The translations under genes and the position numbers were made by a program. Below are positions 26,530-34,872 of a stretch of 64,000 nucleotides of DNA, piece after piece (the first letter of the stretch is position 1; each line of letters opens with the position of its first letter). Where the stretch lies: positions 150,393 to 214,392 of the forward strand of contig JABSRN010000007.1 of NCBI GenBank assembly GCA_013214025.1, in the 5' to 3' direction. The DNA is from Polyangiaceae bacterium (GTDB taxonomy: Bacteria > Myxococcota_A > Polyangia > Polyangiales > Polyangiaceae). The notes below the pieces were generated by a model, which did not search any database, was not told the DNA's origin, and saw only the letters and a program-made list of their open reading frames with translations.

Positions 26530-26724
26530 GGTGAGAGGAGCGTATCAGTCGCTTCGGTTCCCGGTACAGCCATACCTAGCGATATCAGAGCGGACTTGAA
26601 TCATCGAGTGCACCGATTCGCTAGGCGGGTCCAAAGAGATGAGGGTTTCGGATTTATGGACTCGCCAGAGCTGTCGGCTGCCTGCGCTTCCCTCGTCCGC
26701 CGGGTCTGCTCAATCTATCGAGGC

Positions 26725-27213
26725 TCAAACTGCAGTTCGTTCTGTTGAACTCCGGGGCGGCGGGCCCGGTGCCGTGTCAGAAGCTGATTCCTCTTGGGTG
26801 GACTTCAGCCACTCGTGTGCCAGTTCTTCCGTGGCAAATATCTTCACTGGAATCACCGGTTGAGCGATCCAAAAAATTGCCGTCAGCACTCCTCTCCAGA
26901 CTGCGCCATCTGCCACATAACCCGCGCGTACAATAGCGCGCTTGATCAACATCTTGTGGTCGCCACGCCATTTTCCATAAGCCCCTCGAAGAGGAGCATC
27001 GGAAATAGTGAGGCCCGTCAGATCAACGATGAGGAGAATGGGTTCGTCGAAACTAGCCAGCCATTTGGCGATACCGTCCAACACACCGCGCAGCTCGGCC
27101 AGTGACGGCGCACCGCCAATGGTGCAAACGTGAATGCCCGGTGAGAGTATGTATCGCGTCGGGCGGTACACAGCGAATGCGGGTGACGTTACTGACACAT
27201 CGGGCTGTGCCAT
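26725..27213 (-). CDS. STAS/SpoIIAA-like small protein
   Basis: A 162-residue protein from ATG 27213, which is preceded by a strong GGAGG. The middle (SLAELRGVLDGIAKWLASF, LLIVDLTGLTISDAPLRGAY, IKRAIVRAG) has the beta-alpha pattern of SpoIIAA-like STAS domains, a fold of regulators and lipid-binding proteins. The C-terminus is proline- and serine-rich. A longer ATG at 27318 would pass through a hairpin and add unrelated residues. The start codon lies in the stem of an 18-bp inverted repeat with the Shine-Dalgarno in the loop, so translation is probably regulated or limited. Confidence 0.6.
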   Translation of the reverse strand: MAQPDVSVTSPAFAVYRPTRYILSPGIHVCTIGGAPSLAELRGVLDGIAKWLASFDEPILLIVDLTGLTISDAPLRGAYGKWRGDHKMLIKRAIVRAGYVADGAVWRGVLTAIFWIAQPVIPVKIFATEELAHEWLKSTQEESASDTAPGPPPRSSTERTAV

Positions 27214-27251
27214 GTCCTGAGTCCTCCCACAGAGACATGGCACAGCCCGAT
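27199..27251 (-). promoter_or_regulatory. 18-bp inverted repeat masking the start codon of the STAS-like gene
   Basis: In the mRNA (read leftward) the arm 27251-27234 pairs perfectly with 27216-27199. The second arm contains the ATG and the first codons of the STAS-like gene, and the 17-base loop carries the Shine-Dalgarno GGGAGG. The structure could hold the start closed (translational switch or thermometer) or serve as a dyad operator. The first arm is an inverted copy of the first codons. Confidence 0.75.
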
Positions 27252-27354
27252 TTCTGAACTCCGCGACACGCGCCGCCGGGCTCCACCGCGGCGCCCGGCC
27301 ACCCTGCATCTTCCCCACCGCCGCGGCGAACCAAGTGACCGATGTCGCGTTCCC

Positions 27355-27603
27355 TCACGCCGCACACACCAAGGTCTGTCGCGCGCCGCTCGCCACCAAG
27401 AGTCCTGAGAAAGTGAGCCCCAAATGGTTCCCTTGAACGAGGCCCCGATGCCGCAAGCGAGCCAGTACAGGGCGGACCCGATCCGGTACCTGCCCCACCG
27501 CCGTACATAGGTCGTCCAGGCAGGGGCGCCGTCCTAGCTCGGCGTGAAGAAGGTAGAGTTCGGAGAGCAGAAACTGGGCACTGGCGCCTGATGTGTTGTT
27601 CAT
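27355..27603 (-). CDS. small winged-helix-like protein
   Basis: An 82-residue protein from ATG 27603. The segments FLLSELYLLHAELGRRPCL, DDLCTAVGQVPDRVRPVLARLRHRGLVQGN look like a compact winged helix: a three-helix bundle with recognition helix and the start of a wing. This would make it a small DNA-binding regulator, but there is no other evidence. It is divergent from the phospholipid operon that starts at 27735, so it may regulate it. A longer upstream start at 27774 would overlap that operon's first gene. Confidence 0.5.
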   Translation of the reverse strand: MNNTSGASAQFLLSELYLLHAELGRRPCLDDLCTAVGQVPDRVRPVLARLRHRGLVQGNHLGLTFSGLLVASGARQTLVCAA

Positions 27604-27734
27604 ATGCACTGGATACCTGAGCAGTAAAACATGGGCCAAATTAACTGTCCTCTTGTTCAGTGCTATTCTTCCCGCATTCATCTGGTGTGAGGGGATGTAG
27701 GTAGAACGCCGGCCCTGGCGCTGGTAAGCCATGC

Positions 27735-28103
27735 ATGGCGCAACGATTTCGAATCGTGCAAACCCCGCTCGCATCCGTGCTCATGTTCCTTGGCGCGTCC
27801 GTCTTCGGCGCGTTGGGCCAGTTTTTGTACAAGGCGGGGGCTGCAGCGGCCACAGGCGGTCCGACGAGCTACCTGCTTAACCCGCAGCTGCTGAGCGGAG
27901 TCGGCTGTTACACCGCCGTCATGGTGCTGTTTGTGGCCGCTTTCAAGCGGGGCGGATCCCTCAGCGTGCTGTACCCGGTCTACGCGAGCACCTTCATCTT
28001 CGCCGCCATCATCAGCTACTTCGCCTTCGGCACGCCCATCAAGGCGGTCAACGTGCTCGGCATGGGGCTGCTGGTTGCCGGCATGTTCTGTATGGGGCGC
28101 TGA
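27735..28103 (+). CDS. four-helix EamA/SMR-like membrane protein
   Basis: A 122-residue protein with four membrane segments, in the size and pattern of small multidrug-resistance/EamA half-transporters (FLGASVFGALGQFLYKAGA; LYPVYASTFIFAAIISYFAFG; NVLGMGLLVAGMFCM). Similar short proteins such as ArnE/ArnF flip lipid-linked substrates. It begins an operon with three phospholipid enzymes, and a lipid or lipid-precursor flippase role is a reasonable inference. The next gene starts three bases after its stop. Confidence 0.7.
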   Translation: MAQRFRIVQTPLASVLMFLGASVFGALGQFLYKAGAAAATGGPTSYLLNPQLLSGVGCYTAVMVLFVAAFKRGGSLSVLYPVYASTFIFAAIISYFAFGTPIKAVNVLGMGLLVAGMFCMGR

Positions 28104-28106
28104 AGC

Positions 28107-28784
28107 GTGGCGGAAGCTCCCTACGAAGCTCCCGACCGAAGGCCGCTAACCAGCCGCGGATTTGCCGTGTTCCAGGCGCTCGCCACCACCTTGGTGCGGC
28201 GGGGCGTCTCGCCGAACGTCATATCGACGTGCAGCATCGCGTTCGCCATGGTGGCAGCGGGCGCACTGCTCGGCACGTTGAGCTGCGACGCCGCCTTCGA
28301 ACGCGGCTTATGGCTGGTCGCAGCGGGGGGCATCCAACTTCGGCTGGTGGCGAATCTGTTGGACGGCATGGTGGCCGTGGAGTCTGGCCAGGCGTCTCCC
28401 CTGGGAGAGCTGTTCAACGAAATCCCGGACCGGATCTCCGACATCACCGTACTGGTCGCGCTCGGCTTCGTCAGCGGCAGCCACGTGCACCTCGGCTACT
28501 CCGCCGCCTTGCTGTCCGTTTTCGTCGCCTACGTGCGCGCGATGGGGGGCTTGGCCGGCGCCGGACAAGTGTTCTCCGGATTGATGGGCAAGCCCCACCG
28601 GATGTTCATCGTCACGGTTCTCTGCTTATTTCAGGGTTTCGCCCCCGCCAGCTGGCAAGTCGCTCTCTTGCCCCACGACATCGCAGCTCCCGGTTTTGCG
28701 CTCGGAGTGATCTGCCTCGGTTGCCTGGTCACGGCGTTCGGGCGGCTCAGCCAGATCGCAGACAAGCTGAGCGCTACCCAGTGA
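28107..28784 (+). CDS. CDP-alcohol phosphatidyltransferase, variant motif (YnbA-like)
   Basis: A 225-residue membrane enzyme (GTG start) with five or six helices. The catalytic block reads LLDGMVAVESGQASPLGELF followed by NEIPDRISD. The canonical family motif is DG-x2-AR-x8-G-x3-D-x3-D; here the Arg is Val and the third Asp is Asn, but D-G, G and later Asp residues remain. This variant pattern recalls the YnbA-like subfamily. The family swaps CMP on CDP-diacylglycerol for an alcohol. The stop overlaps the next ATG (TGATG). Its alcohol substrate is unknown. Confidence 0.8.
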   Translation: MAEAPYEAPDRRPLTSRGFAVFQALATTLVRRGVSPNVISTCSIAFAMVAAGALLGTLSCDAAFERGLWLVAAGGIQLRLVANLLDGMVAVESGQASPLGELFNEIPDRISDITVLVALGFVSGSHVHLGYSAALLSVFVAYVRAMGGLAGAGQVFSGLMGKPHRMFIVTVLCLFQGFAPASWQVALLPHDIAAPGFALGVICLGCLVTAFGRLSQIADKLSATQ

Positions 28785-29728
28785 TGCCGGAATTCGCCAT
28801 CAGCGCGGATCCCATTTTCGGGACCTACGCGCTGTGGGTCGGCACGCTACTGGCGATCGCTGGCGTGATTCTGTTCGTCCTCGGGACTCTACTCAAGCGG
28901 GACGTGAGTCAGGTCTGGCTGACCTATCGCGGGTGGCTGATCATGATCCCAACATTGTTCGGCACTGTCATGTTGGGACGTACCGCCAGCGTACTGGGCG
29001 TCGCCGCGCTTTCGGTCGTCAGCTTCAAAGAGTTCGCGCGCGCCACCGGCCTGTACAAGGACTGGTGGCACACATGCACCGTCTATCTAGGCATCGCCGG
29101 CTTGGCAATCGCCACGCTGTTGCCCGATCCGACAACTGGCGCGAACGGTTGGCACGGCCTATTTCGGACAATGCCCGTCTACGTGATCGCTCTGCTGATG
29201 ATCATTCCCGTCATCCGCAACAAGACGGACGGCCAACTGCAGCAAGTCTCCTTGTCGATTGTCGGCTTCGCTTATATGGGCTGGATGTTCGGGCACCTGG
29301 GCTTCCTCGCCAACTCGCCCCATTTTCACGGCTATGTCGCCTATCTCATTTTCGCGGTCGAAATCAATGACATCGCAGCGTTCACCTTCGGCAAAGCCTT
29401 CGGCAAACACCAACTCCGTAGTAACGTCAGTCCTAGCAAGACCGTGGAGGGCGCACTCGGAGCGCTTGCCGTAGCGATGGCACTGCCCTGGGTTCTGCAT
29501 TTTTCGTTCCCCCATTTCGGCACCACCGAACTCATCCTCACCGGTCTCATTGTGGGTATCGGAGGCCAATTGGGTGATCTCACCCTCAGCTTCATCAAAC
29601 GGGATCTCGGCGTGAAAGATATGGGGCAATCCATCCCCGGTCACGGCGGCTTCCTCGACCGCGTCGACAGTCTGATCATCGTGGGGCCGCTATTTTTTCA
29701 CATGGATCGCTGGTTCCACGGGATCTAG
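28784..29728 (+). CDS. phosphatidate cytidylyltransferase (CdsA-like)
   Basis: A 314-residue membrane enzyme with several helices. It carries the complete CDS signature near its end: SFIKRDLGVKDMG, then IPGHGGFLDRVDS. It makes CDP-diacylglycerol from phosphatidate and CTP, the donor used by the preceding enzyme. ATG 28784 overlaps the upstream TGA. Because a housekeeping cdsA should exist elsewhere, this is likely a dedicated paralogue for the operon, like YnbB in Escherichia coli. Confidence 0.93.
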   Translation: MPEFAISADPIFGTYALWVGTLLAIAGVILFVLGTLLKRDVSQVWLTYRGWLIMIPTLFGTVMLGRTASVLGVAALSVVSFKEFARATGLYKDWWHTCTVYLGIAGLAIATLLPDPTTGANGWHGLFRTMPVYVIALLMIIPVIRNKTDGQLQQVSLSIVGFAYMGWMFGHLGFLANSPHFHGYVAYLIFAVEINDIAAFTFGKAFGKHQLRSNVSPSKTVEGALGALAVAMALPWVLHFSFPHFGTTELILTGLIVGIGGQLGDLTLSFIKRDLGVKDMGQSIPGHGGFLDRVDSLIIVGPLFFHMDRWFHGI

Positions 29729-29739
29729 GGGCAAGTGCT

Positions 29740-31101
29740 GTGACGATGGAACCCTGGAGATATTCTCCGGCTGCGGACATTGACTCGACACTGCCCGAGC
29801 GCTTTCGCTCCTTTCCGCGCGAGCCCCACCTCTGGATGTATGTGCTGCGCTTCGTCGCCGCCCTGGTGATGCGTACCTGGGTCCGAATCTGGCATCGCCT
29901 GGAAATCCATGGCGCCGAACACCTTCCCCAAGACGGTTCCTTCGTGCTCGTGTGTAATCACCAAAGTCACCTCGACATGCCGTGCTTGGGTGCAGCTCTT
30001 CCCATCAGCTGGATCCATCGCGCCTTTCCCGCGGTCGCCGCTGACTATTTCTTCAACAACGGACCGCGCAGTGCCTTCTTCGCCATCATGATCAACGCGC
30101 TCCCCTTCGAACGCGAAGGCGACACCGATCAGAGCCTTCAGCTCTGCCGGGAATTGCTGCAATCTGACGGCAACATCCTGATGATTTTCCCCGAAGGCAC
30201 GCGCAGTCAGTCTGGCTCGGTCGGTCGATTTCGTTCGGGTATCGGTCGGCTAGTTGAAGGCAGTGATGTATTGGTCGTGCCCTGCCACTTGGACGGCGCC
30301 CACCGGGCCTTTCCGAAAGGCGCCGTGATTCCGAGACCCGTCAAGCTGAAACTGCGTATCGGCGAGCCGCGGGATTACTCCGCGCACCAAACGGGACGCG
30401 AGACGGTCGCTCAAATCAGTCGAGATCTGGAATCAGCTGTCCGTGCCCTCGGCATCGGTGCCCCTTCGAAAACACAGAAATATCGCGCCCGGACACCGAA
30501 GAACGCACGAAACTCACCCGGCCGGCGGCTGCCCGGCTCTCGCGGCTCTCGCGACACCGTCGTCATGGCACCTCCCGTGAGCATATGGATTGCCGGGGAT
30601 GTGTGCGACAACCCTCCCGTGACCAACAACGACACTCTACGACGAGTTCGCTACGCCTTCGACTTCAGTGATTCGAAGATGATGCAACTGTTTGAGCTTG
30701 GGGGTCGAGAGGTAAGCCGCGCTGAGCTCAGCGACTGGCTAAAGCGCGACGACAACCCCGACTTTCAGCCATGCAGCGACGTCGTGTTAGCAACATTTTT
30801 GAACGGCTTGATCGTCGACCGCCGGGGACGACGGGAGGGTCCCCAACCAGAGCCGGAGACGCGGCTCAACAACAATCTGGTGCTCACGAAGATCAAGATC
30901 GCGTTGAGCTTGCGCAGCGAAGACCTCGTCGAGATCCTCCAGTTGGCCGCCTACGGCATCAGCCAGCACGAGCTCAGCGCGTTTTTTCGCCGCCCGGGGC
31001 ATCGCCAGTTCCGTGAATGCCAGGATCAAATCCTGCGGCGCTTTCTGCAGGGCCTCCAGATTAAGTACCGCAACCAAGACCCACCGCCGCCCACCGATTG
31101 A
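29740..31101 (+). CDS. PlsC-type acyltransferase fused to DUF1456 (YehS-like) domain
   Basis: A 453-residue single frame from GTG 29740. Residues about 30-245 are a PlsC acyltransferase, with NHQSHLD (the HX4D catalytic motif) and FPEGTRS. Residues about 250-300 are a basic low-complexity linker. Residues about 300-450 match DUF1456, with its duplicated helical repeat (NDTLRRVRYAFDFSDSKM and NLVLTKIKIALSLRSEDL). DUF1456 proteins normally stand alone at about 150 residues. A GTG at the start of the second domain could be an internal start. The acyltransferase fits the operon, adding acyl chains to make phosphatidate; the DUF1456 role is unknown. Confidence 0.82.
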   Translation: MTMEPWRYSPAADIDSTLPERFRSFPREPHLWMYVLRFVAALVMRTWVRIWHRLEIHGAEHLPQDGSFVLVCNHQSHLDMPCLGAALPISWIHRAFPAVAADYFFNNGPRSAFFAIMINALPFEREGDTDQSLQLCRELLQSDGNILMIFPEGTRSQSGSVGRFRSGIGRLVEGSDVLVVPCHLDGAHRAFPKGAVIPRPVKLKLRIGEPRDYSAHQTGRETVAQISRDLESAVRALGIGAPSKTQKYRARTPKNARNSPGRRLPGSRGSRDTVVMAPPVSIWIAGDVCDNPPVTNNDTLRRVRYAFDFSDSKMMQLFELGGREVSRAELSDWLKRDDNPDFQPCSDVVLATFLNGLIVDRRGRREGPQPEPETRLNNNLVLTKIKIALSLRSEDLVEILQLAAYGISQHELSAFFRRPGHRQFRECQDQILRRFLQGLQIKYRNQDPPPPTD

Positions 31102-31140
31102 ACGGCCCCTTCGACCTCGGACAGCCGAGCAGTGTAGTCC

Positions 31141-32001
31141 CTACGCCCCCGCGAGCCCCTGCCAGAGGAATCCACCAATTAAGCGCAGGGCGAGAACCGT
31201 GAGCACCAGCTTGTACAAGACGACGAAACGTCGCTCGCTGACCCGGGTGAGCAACCATTTGCCAACATAGGTGCCACCGATGGCTGCGGCGCCCATAGGA
31301 ATGATGAGCGTCGCTTGATGAGCAAAATCGAAAGCGGGTACACTACGCGTGGTCAGCAAGGCCGGGTACAGCCCGGAGAACGCCGCAATCTTTAGCAGGT
31401 GCAAATAGGCTTGGCAGGCGGCCTTGGTAGCGATGACTTCCCGCTTGCTGAAACTCGGGCGCAAAAAGAACGGGGCAATCATGGGGCCCACTGCGCCGAC
31501 AATCACGCCTATAGTCCCCCCCACAGCCCCTGCGAAGGCGAAGGATCCTCGCTCGGAGAGTCGGGTGAAAGCGAACTTCGGGAGCCACACCGACATGATG
31601 ATCATCAGACCCATGGCACCCCGCACGGCTGTCGAGTCGAGTCCCTCCAGCCAACGGAGGCCGAGCAGGGGTCCAGGCAACGCGATCCCTGCAAGAACCC
31701 AAAACGCAGCCGTCCGCACATGATGTCGGTGGGCGACAACTCGCGAAGCATTCGCGACCAGCTGCACCGCCGCATGCACCGGAACCACGAGCCAGGGGTC
31801 CAAGCCGGAAAAGAGCATAATCGCGAGCAAGAGGGTCCCGCCCGCCATGCCAATGACGCCCGATAGCGTCGCGCTCAGTAGCGTTCCCAGCACCAGGAGT
31901 GAGAGAAGGGACGCCGATGCCACCCATCCGAGATACGCCCCCGGGCTCAGGCTGACAAGTGCTGTTCCGATTCCGGCTCCAGGCTCATGCGCCGAGCCCA
32001 C
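31141..32001 (-). CDS. TauE/SafE-family sulfite exporter-like permease
   Basis: A 286-residue membrane protein with about eight helices in two repeats, consistent with the TauE/SafE family (first repeat GVIGMAGGTLLLAIMLFSGLD, second GGTIGVIVGAVGPMIAPFF). Such proteins export sulfite, organosulfonates or related anions; the substrate here is unknown. GTG 32001 is the best start giving a leading signal-like segment. It shares a strand with the broken hydrolase lying just upstream, 31 bases away. Confidence 0.8.
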   Translation of the reverse strand: MGSAHEPGAGIGTALVSLSPGAYLGWVASASLLSLLVLGTLLSATLSGVIGMAGGTLLLAIMLFSGLDPWLVVPVHAAVQLVANASRVVAHRHHVRTAAFWVLAGIALPGPLLGLRWLEGLDSTAVRGAMGLMIIMSVWLPKFAFTRLSERGSFAFAGAVGGTIGVIVGAVGPMIAPFFLRPSFSKREVIATKAACQAYLHLLKIAAFSGLYPALLTTRSVPAFDFAHQATLIIPMGAAAIGGTYVGKWLLTRVSERRFVVLYKLVLTVLALRLIGGFLWQGLAGA

Positions 32002-32032
32002 GCCACCTCAGCCTGTCGCGCCCCGCGACAGC

Positions 32033-33005
32033 TCACAGAGCGGAGTTGAGAAAGTCGGTAAGACACATGACCAGTGAGTTCATCACCGGTAGATCCGGAT
32101 CGGCGTACGCACGCTGCTGCGATGCTGGATCCAACGTGGCCTCTTTCAGTACGTGGCTCATTCCGTCGACCAGGCAAAGCCCGGCTGTCGGAAGCGCCGA
32201 TGCCAGGGCGTCAGCGTCGGCGATGGGCACCTGGATATCCGACGTACCCGCTGCAATCAAGACAGGGTCTTGAAGCCGCGTAATCTCCACACGAGGATCA
32301 TAGGAGAACCATGAGCGCAGGTACGGCTGGACAGAGGGGCGGAACACCGCCGCTAACTCCCGGGGCACCGTCTCCACGGTCTCGCCAGCCAGAATGCGTG
32401 CGAGTATGTCCAGCGCAGATTGCTGCGAGTCACCGCTTAATTGAGTGCTCAATTGCTCGCTCAGCAGTTCATCCGCAGGCCTTCCGACGCCCGCCAAAGA
32501 AACAAACGCCGCGGCCCCCGTTCTTTCAGCTGCGACCATGGCTATCAGCGAACCTTCGCTGTGACCGAGCAAAACAATGGCGCCGAAACGGGGATCTGCG
32601 GCTAGCTGCGAATGCCATAAAACCAGATCATCAATATAATCGTCGAAACGTAGAGAGGCCTCGTCGGTCACGGTTCCGACGCTCTCGCCCACGCCACGTT
32701 TATCGTAACGAAGCGAAGCCGGCCTGGCCCAGCTCTGTGGCGAGCAAGGCCAAGCTATCGTTGTCAGCCGTCCCGAGGGCACTGTTGCCGTCTCTGTCGG
32801 TTGGGCCTGAGCCCGCGTGGAACAACACCAATGGCATGCCGTCGGTTGCGCCATCCGGTAGCTGGACGGTTCCAAACAACGTGCCTTCCGCGATCTGCAG
32901 GGTCACCTCTTCGCTGCCCGGCGCATAGGGCCCTGCCAAGTCTTCGCCACAACCCCAACCTAGGCAGCCAAGGACGCACGCTACGAACCAGTGTGGACTA
33001 AACAT
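32033..33005 (-). pseudogene. alpha/beta-hydrolase lipoprotein broken by a frameshift
   Basis: Two adjacent reading frames make one protein. The first (33005 to about 32705) encodes a lipoprotein leader (LGWGC lipobox) and the hydrolase N-terminus; the second continues at LRYDKRGVGES and carries the nucleophile elbow GHSEG, the acid in GTSDIQVP and the His in DGMSHVLKE. They meet at GCTTCGCTTCGTTACG (read leftward). Restoring a third copy of the pentamer GCTTC there gives GFASLRYDKRG, exactly the conserved family sequence, so loss of one 5-base repeat unit is the simplest cause. A single-base error is the alternative. All catalytic residues survive, so the gene could be intact in relatives. 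Confidence 0.82.
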
Positions 33006-33208
33006 CTGTGAGCTGAACAAGTCCGGATCCCCCAAGGACACGCCCTCCAAGCTACCACAGTGATTGGATAGTGCCCGGCACCGAGCAAAGCTCTTCTCCC
33101 GCCGTGCGCGGTCTCCGGGCCGGGTGTTGACCCCCATTGACGGGCTGGACTACCGTTCGAATCCGGCAGAGAGTTCAGCCTCCCGCCGTTACCCAGCCCC
33201 CAACGCGC

Positions 33209-34201
33209 ATGCCCCCCCCGTTCAACGTCATGCTCTCTTCCGCCGGCCACCGCGTCGCGCTGATGAACTGCTTCCGAGAGGCTCTGACCACGCTGAAGCT
33301 CGACGGAGAACTGCTGGCAGTGGATCTGTCGCGCTATTCTTCCGCATACCAACTCGCCGATAGATCCTGGACGGTACCTCGTGCCACAGCTCCAGAATTC
33401 ATTCCGCGCATGTTAGAGATTTGCGAACGCGAAGCAGTTTCACTGCTGGTACCCACCATCGACGTAGAAGCCGAAACTCTGTCGGCCAATCGCGAAGCAT
33501 TCACCAAGATCGGTACCCACGTGATGATTTCCGCCCCGGAAGTCATCCGCATCGCCAGCGACAAGGTGCTTACTCACAAGTGGCTCAGCGAAGAAGGGCT
33601 CGACACTCCTCGACAGGGCTCCGTGGCCGACGTCCTGTCCGCGCCGGCGGACTGGAGCTATCCTCTCATTGCGAAACCGGTAAACGGAAGCTGCTCCATC
33701 GGGGTCGAGGTCGTGCATAACGCGGAGGAACTGAGTCACGCCTCTCGCGACGAGGCGTACATCGTTCAGAGTATCGCCCCCGGGGTGGAATACACCGTCA
33801 GTGTCTACGCAAACCGAGGCGGCCAAGCGCTGTGCGCGGTCCCACGTGAGCGGCTGGAAGTACGAAACGGCGAAGTCTTCAAAGCCCGTGCGGTGCGAAA
33901 CGCCGCCATCGAAGAGCTCGCCTGCCGCGTCATCAATCGCCTCCCGGGCGCCTCCGGTGTGCTCAACGTTCAGATCTTCCACGATGCAAAAACGGGCGAG
34001 TTGAACATCATCGAGATCAATCCACGATTCGGCGGCGGCTACCCCCTCGCCTGGCACGCCGGCGCACGCTATCCCCAGTGGCTGATTGAGGAGCTCCGAG
34101 GGCTTCCGTCGAGCGCCTCGGCTAACGGCTGGACCGGCGGGATGGTGATGCTGCGCTACGACGACGCCGTATTTGTGCCCGCCGGCGCCGTACAATCATG
34201 A
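33209..34201 (+). CDS. CarB-like ATP-grasp ligase
   Basis: A 330-residue ATP-grasp enzyme. The N-terminal Rossmann-like part starts VMLSSAGHRVALMNCFREAL. The ATP-grasp core includes PLIAKPVNGSCSIGV and the Mg-binding block LNIIEINPRFGGGYPLAW. These enzymes ligate a carboxylate to an amine or thiol through an acyl phosphate. ATG 33209 is followed by a C8 tract; an internal ATG at 33230 is also possible. The stop overlaps the HAD gene (ATGA), and ATP-grasp/HAD pairs of this kind occur in surface-polysaccharide and natural-product loci. Substrates are unknown. Confidence 0.85.
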   Translation: MPPPFNVMLSSAGHRVALMNCFREALTTLKLDGELLAVDLSRYSSAYQLADRSWTVPRATAPEFIPRMLEICEREAVSLLVPTIDVEAETLSANREAFTKIGTHVMISAPEVIRIASDKVLTHKWLSEEGLDTPRQGSVADVLSAPADWSYPLIAKPVNGSCSIGVEVVHNAEELSHASRDEAYIVQSIAPGVEYTVSVYANRGGQALCAVPRERLEVRNGEVFKARAVRNAAIEELACRVINRLPGASGVLNVQIFHDAKTGELNIIEINPRFGGGYPLAWHAGARYPQWLIEELRGLPSSASANGWTGGMVMLRYDDAVFVPAGAVQS

Positions 34202-34872
34202 GCACCGCCTGCGTCGTATGGGATATCGACGACACTTTGTATTTGGAACGAAGCTACGCGCGCAGTGGCTTCATCGCGGTGGGAGCTTGGGCGACCGACC
34301 GTCTCGGTGTTGACGGCCTGGGCGATATTTGTTGGGAACGCTTCGAAGCGGGGAGCCGAGGGCGTATTTTCAACGAAGCGCTTGAGGCACTGACAGTCGA
34401 GGCAACCCCGGAGTTGATCGCTGAGACCGTCGGAGTCTACCGCGAGCACGAGCCAAACATTGTCCTGCTGCCGGACGCCGGCCGCGCAGTGCAGGCTTTA
34501 CGCAACGCAGGAATTGCGATGGCCGCCATCACCGACGGCCCAACCTCCAGCCAGCGCGCGAAGGTGAAAGCTCTGGGAGTGAATCGCTTCGCCGATCCGG
34601 TGCTGGTCACTGGCGACTACGGCCCAGGATTTGGCAAACCACATCCCAGGGCCTTCCGCGACGTGGAGGACCATCTCAAGTTGACGGGGGAGCAACTCGC
34701 ATACGTGGCGGACAATCCGGCCAAGGACTTCGTTTCTCCCCGACAGCTCGGCTGGCGGACTGTCCGCATCCGGCGCACCGGAGGGCTCCATGCTGAGGTA
34801 GCCGGCGGCTCAGACATCGACGTCGAGCTCAGCTGTCTGGACGAGCTGCTGCCCGTGCTAGGAATAAGCTAA
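34198..34872 (+). CDS. HAD-superfamily hydrolase
   Basis: A 224-residue HAD-IA-type hydrolase. Motif I is VWDIDDTLYLE with the nucleophile Asp and the +2 Asp, motif II is ITDGPTSSQ, motif III Lys is in GKPHPRAF and motif IV is ADNPAKDF. It would dephosphorylate a small metabolite. It overlaps the upstream ATP-grasp stop (ATGA) and shares TAATG with the next start, so the three genes are translationally coupled. Confidence 0.92.
   Translation: MSTACVVWDIDDTLYLERSYARSGFIAVGAWATDRLGVDGLGDICWERFEAGSRGRIFNEALEALTVEATPELIAETVGVYREHEPNIVLLPDAGRAVQALRNAGIAMAAITDGPTSSQRAKVKALGVNRFADPVLVTGDYGPGFGKPHPRAFRDVEDHLKLTGEQLAYVADNPAKDFVSPRQLGWRTVRIRRTGGLHAEVAGGSDIDVELSCLDELLPVLGIS

Noticed and set aside
33145..33175. 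T-arm-like sequence CCGTTCGAATCCGG suggesting a tRNA
   Set aside because: No acceptor, D-arm or anticodon stem can be fitted upstream, so it is chance similarity.
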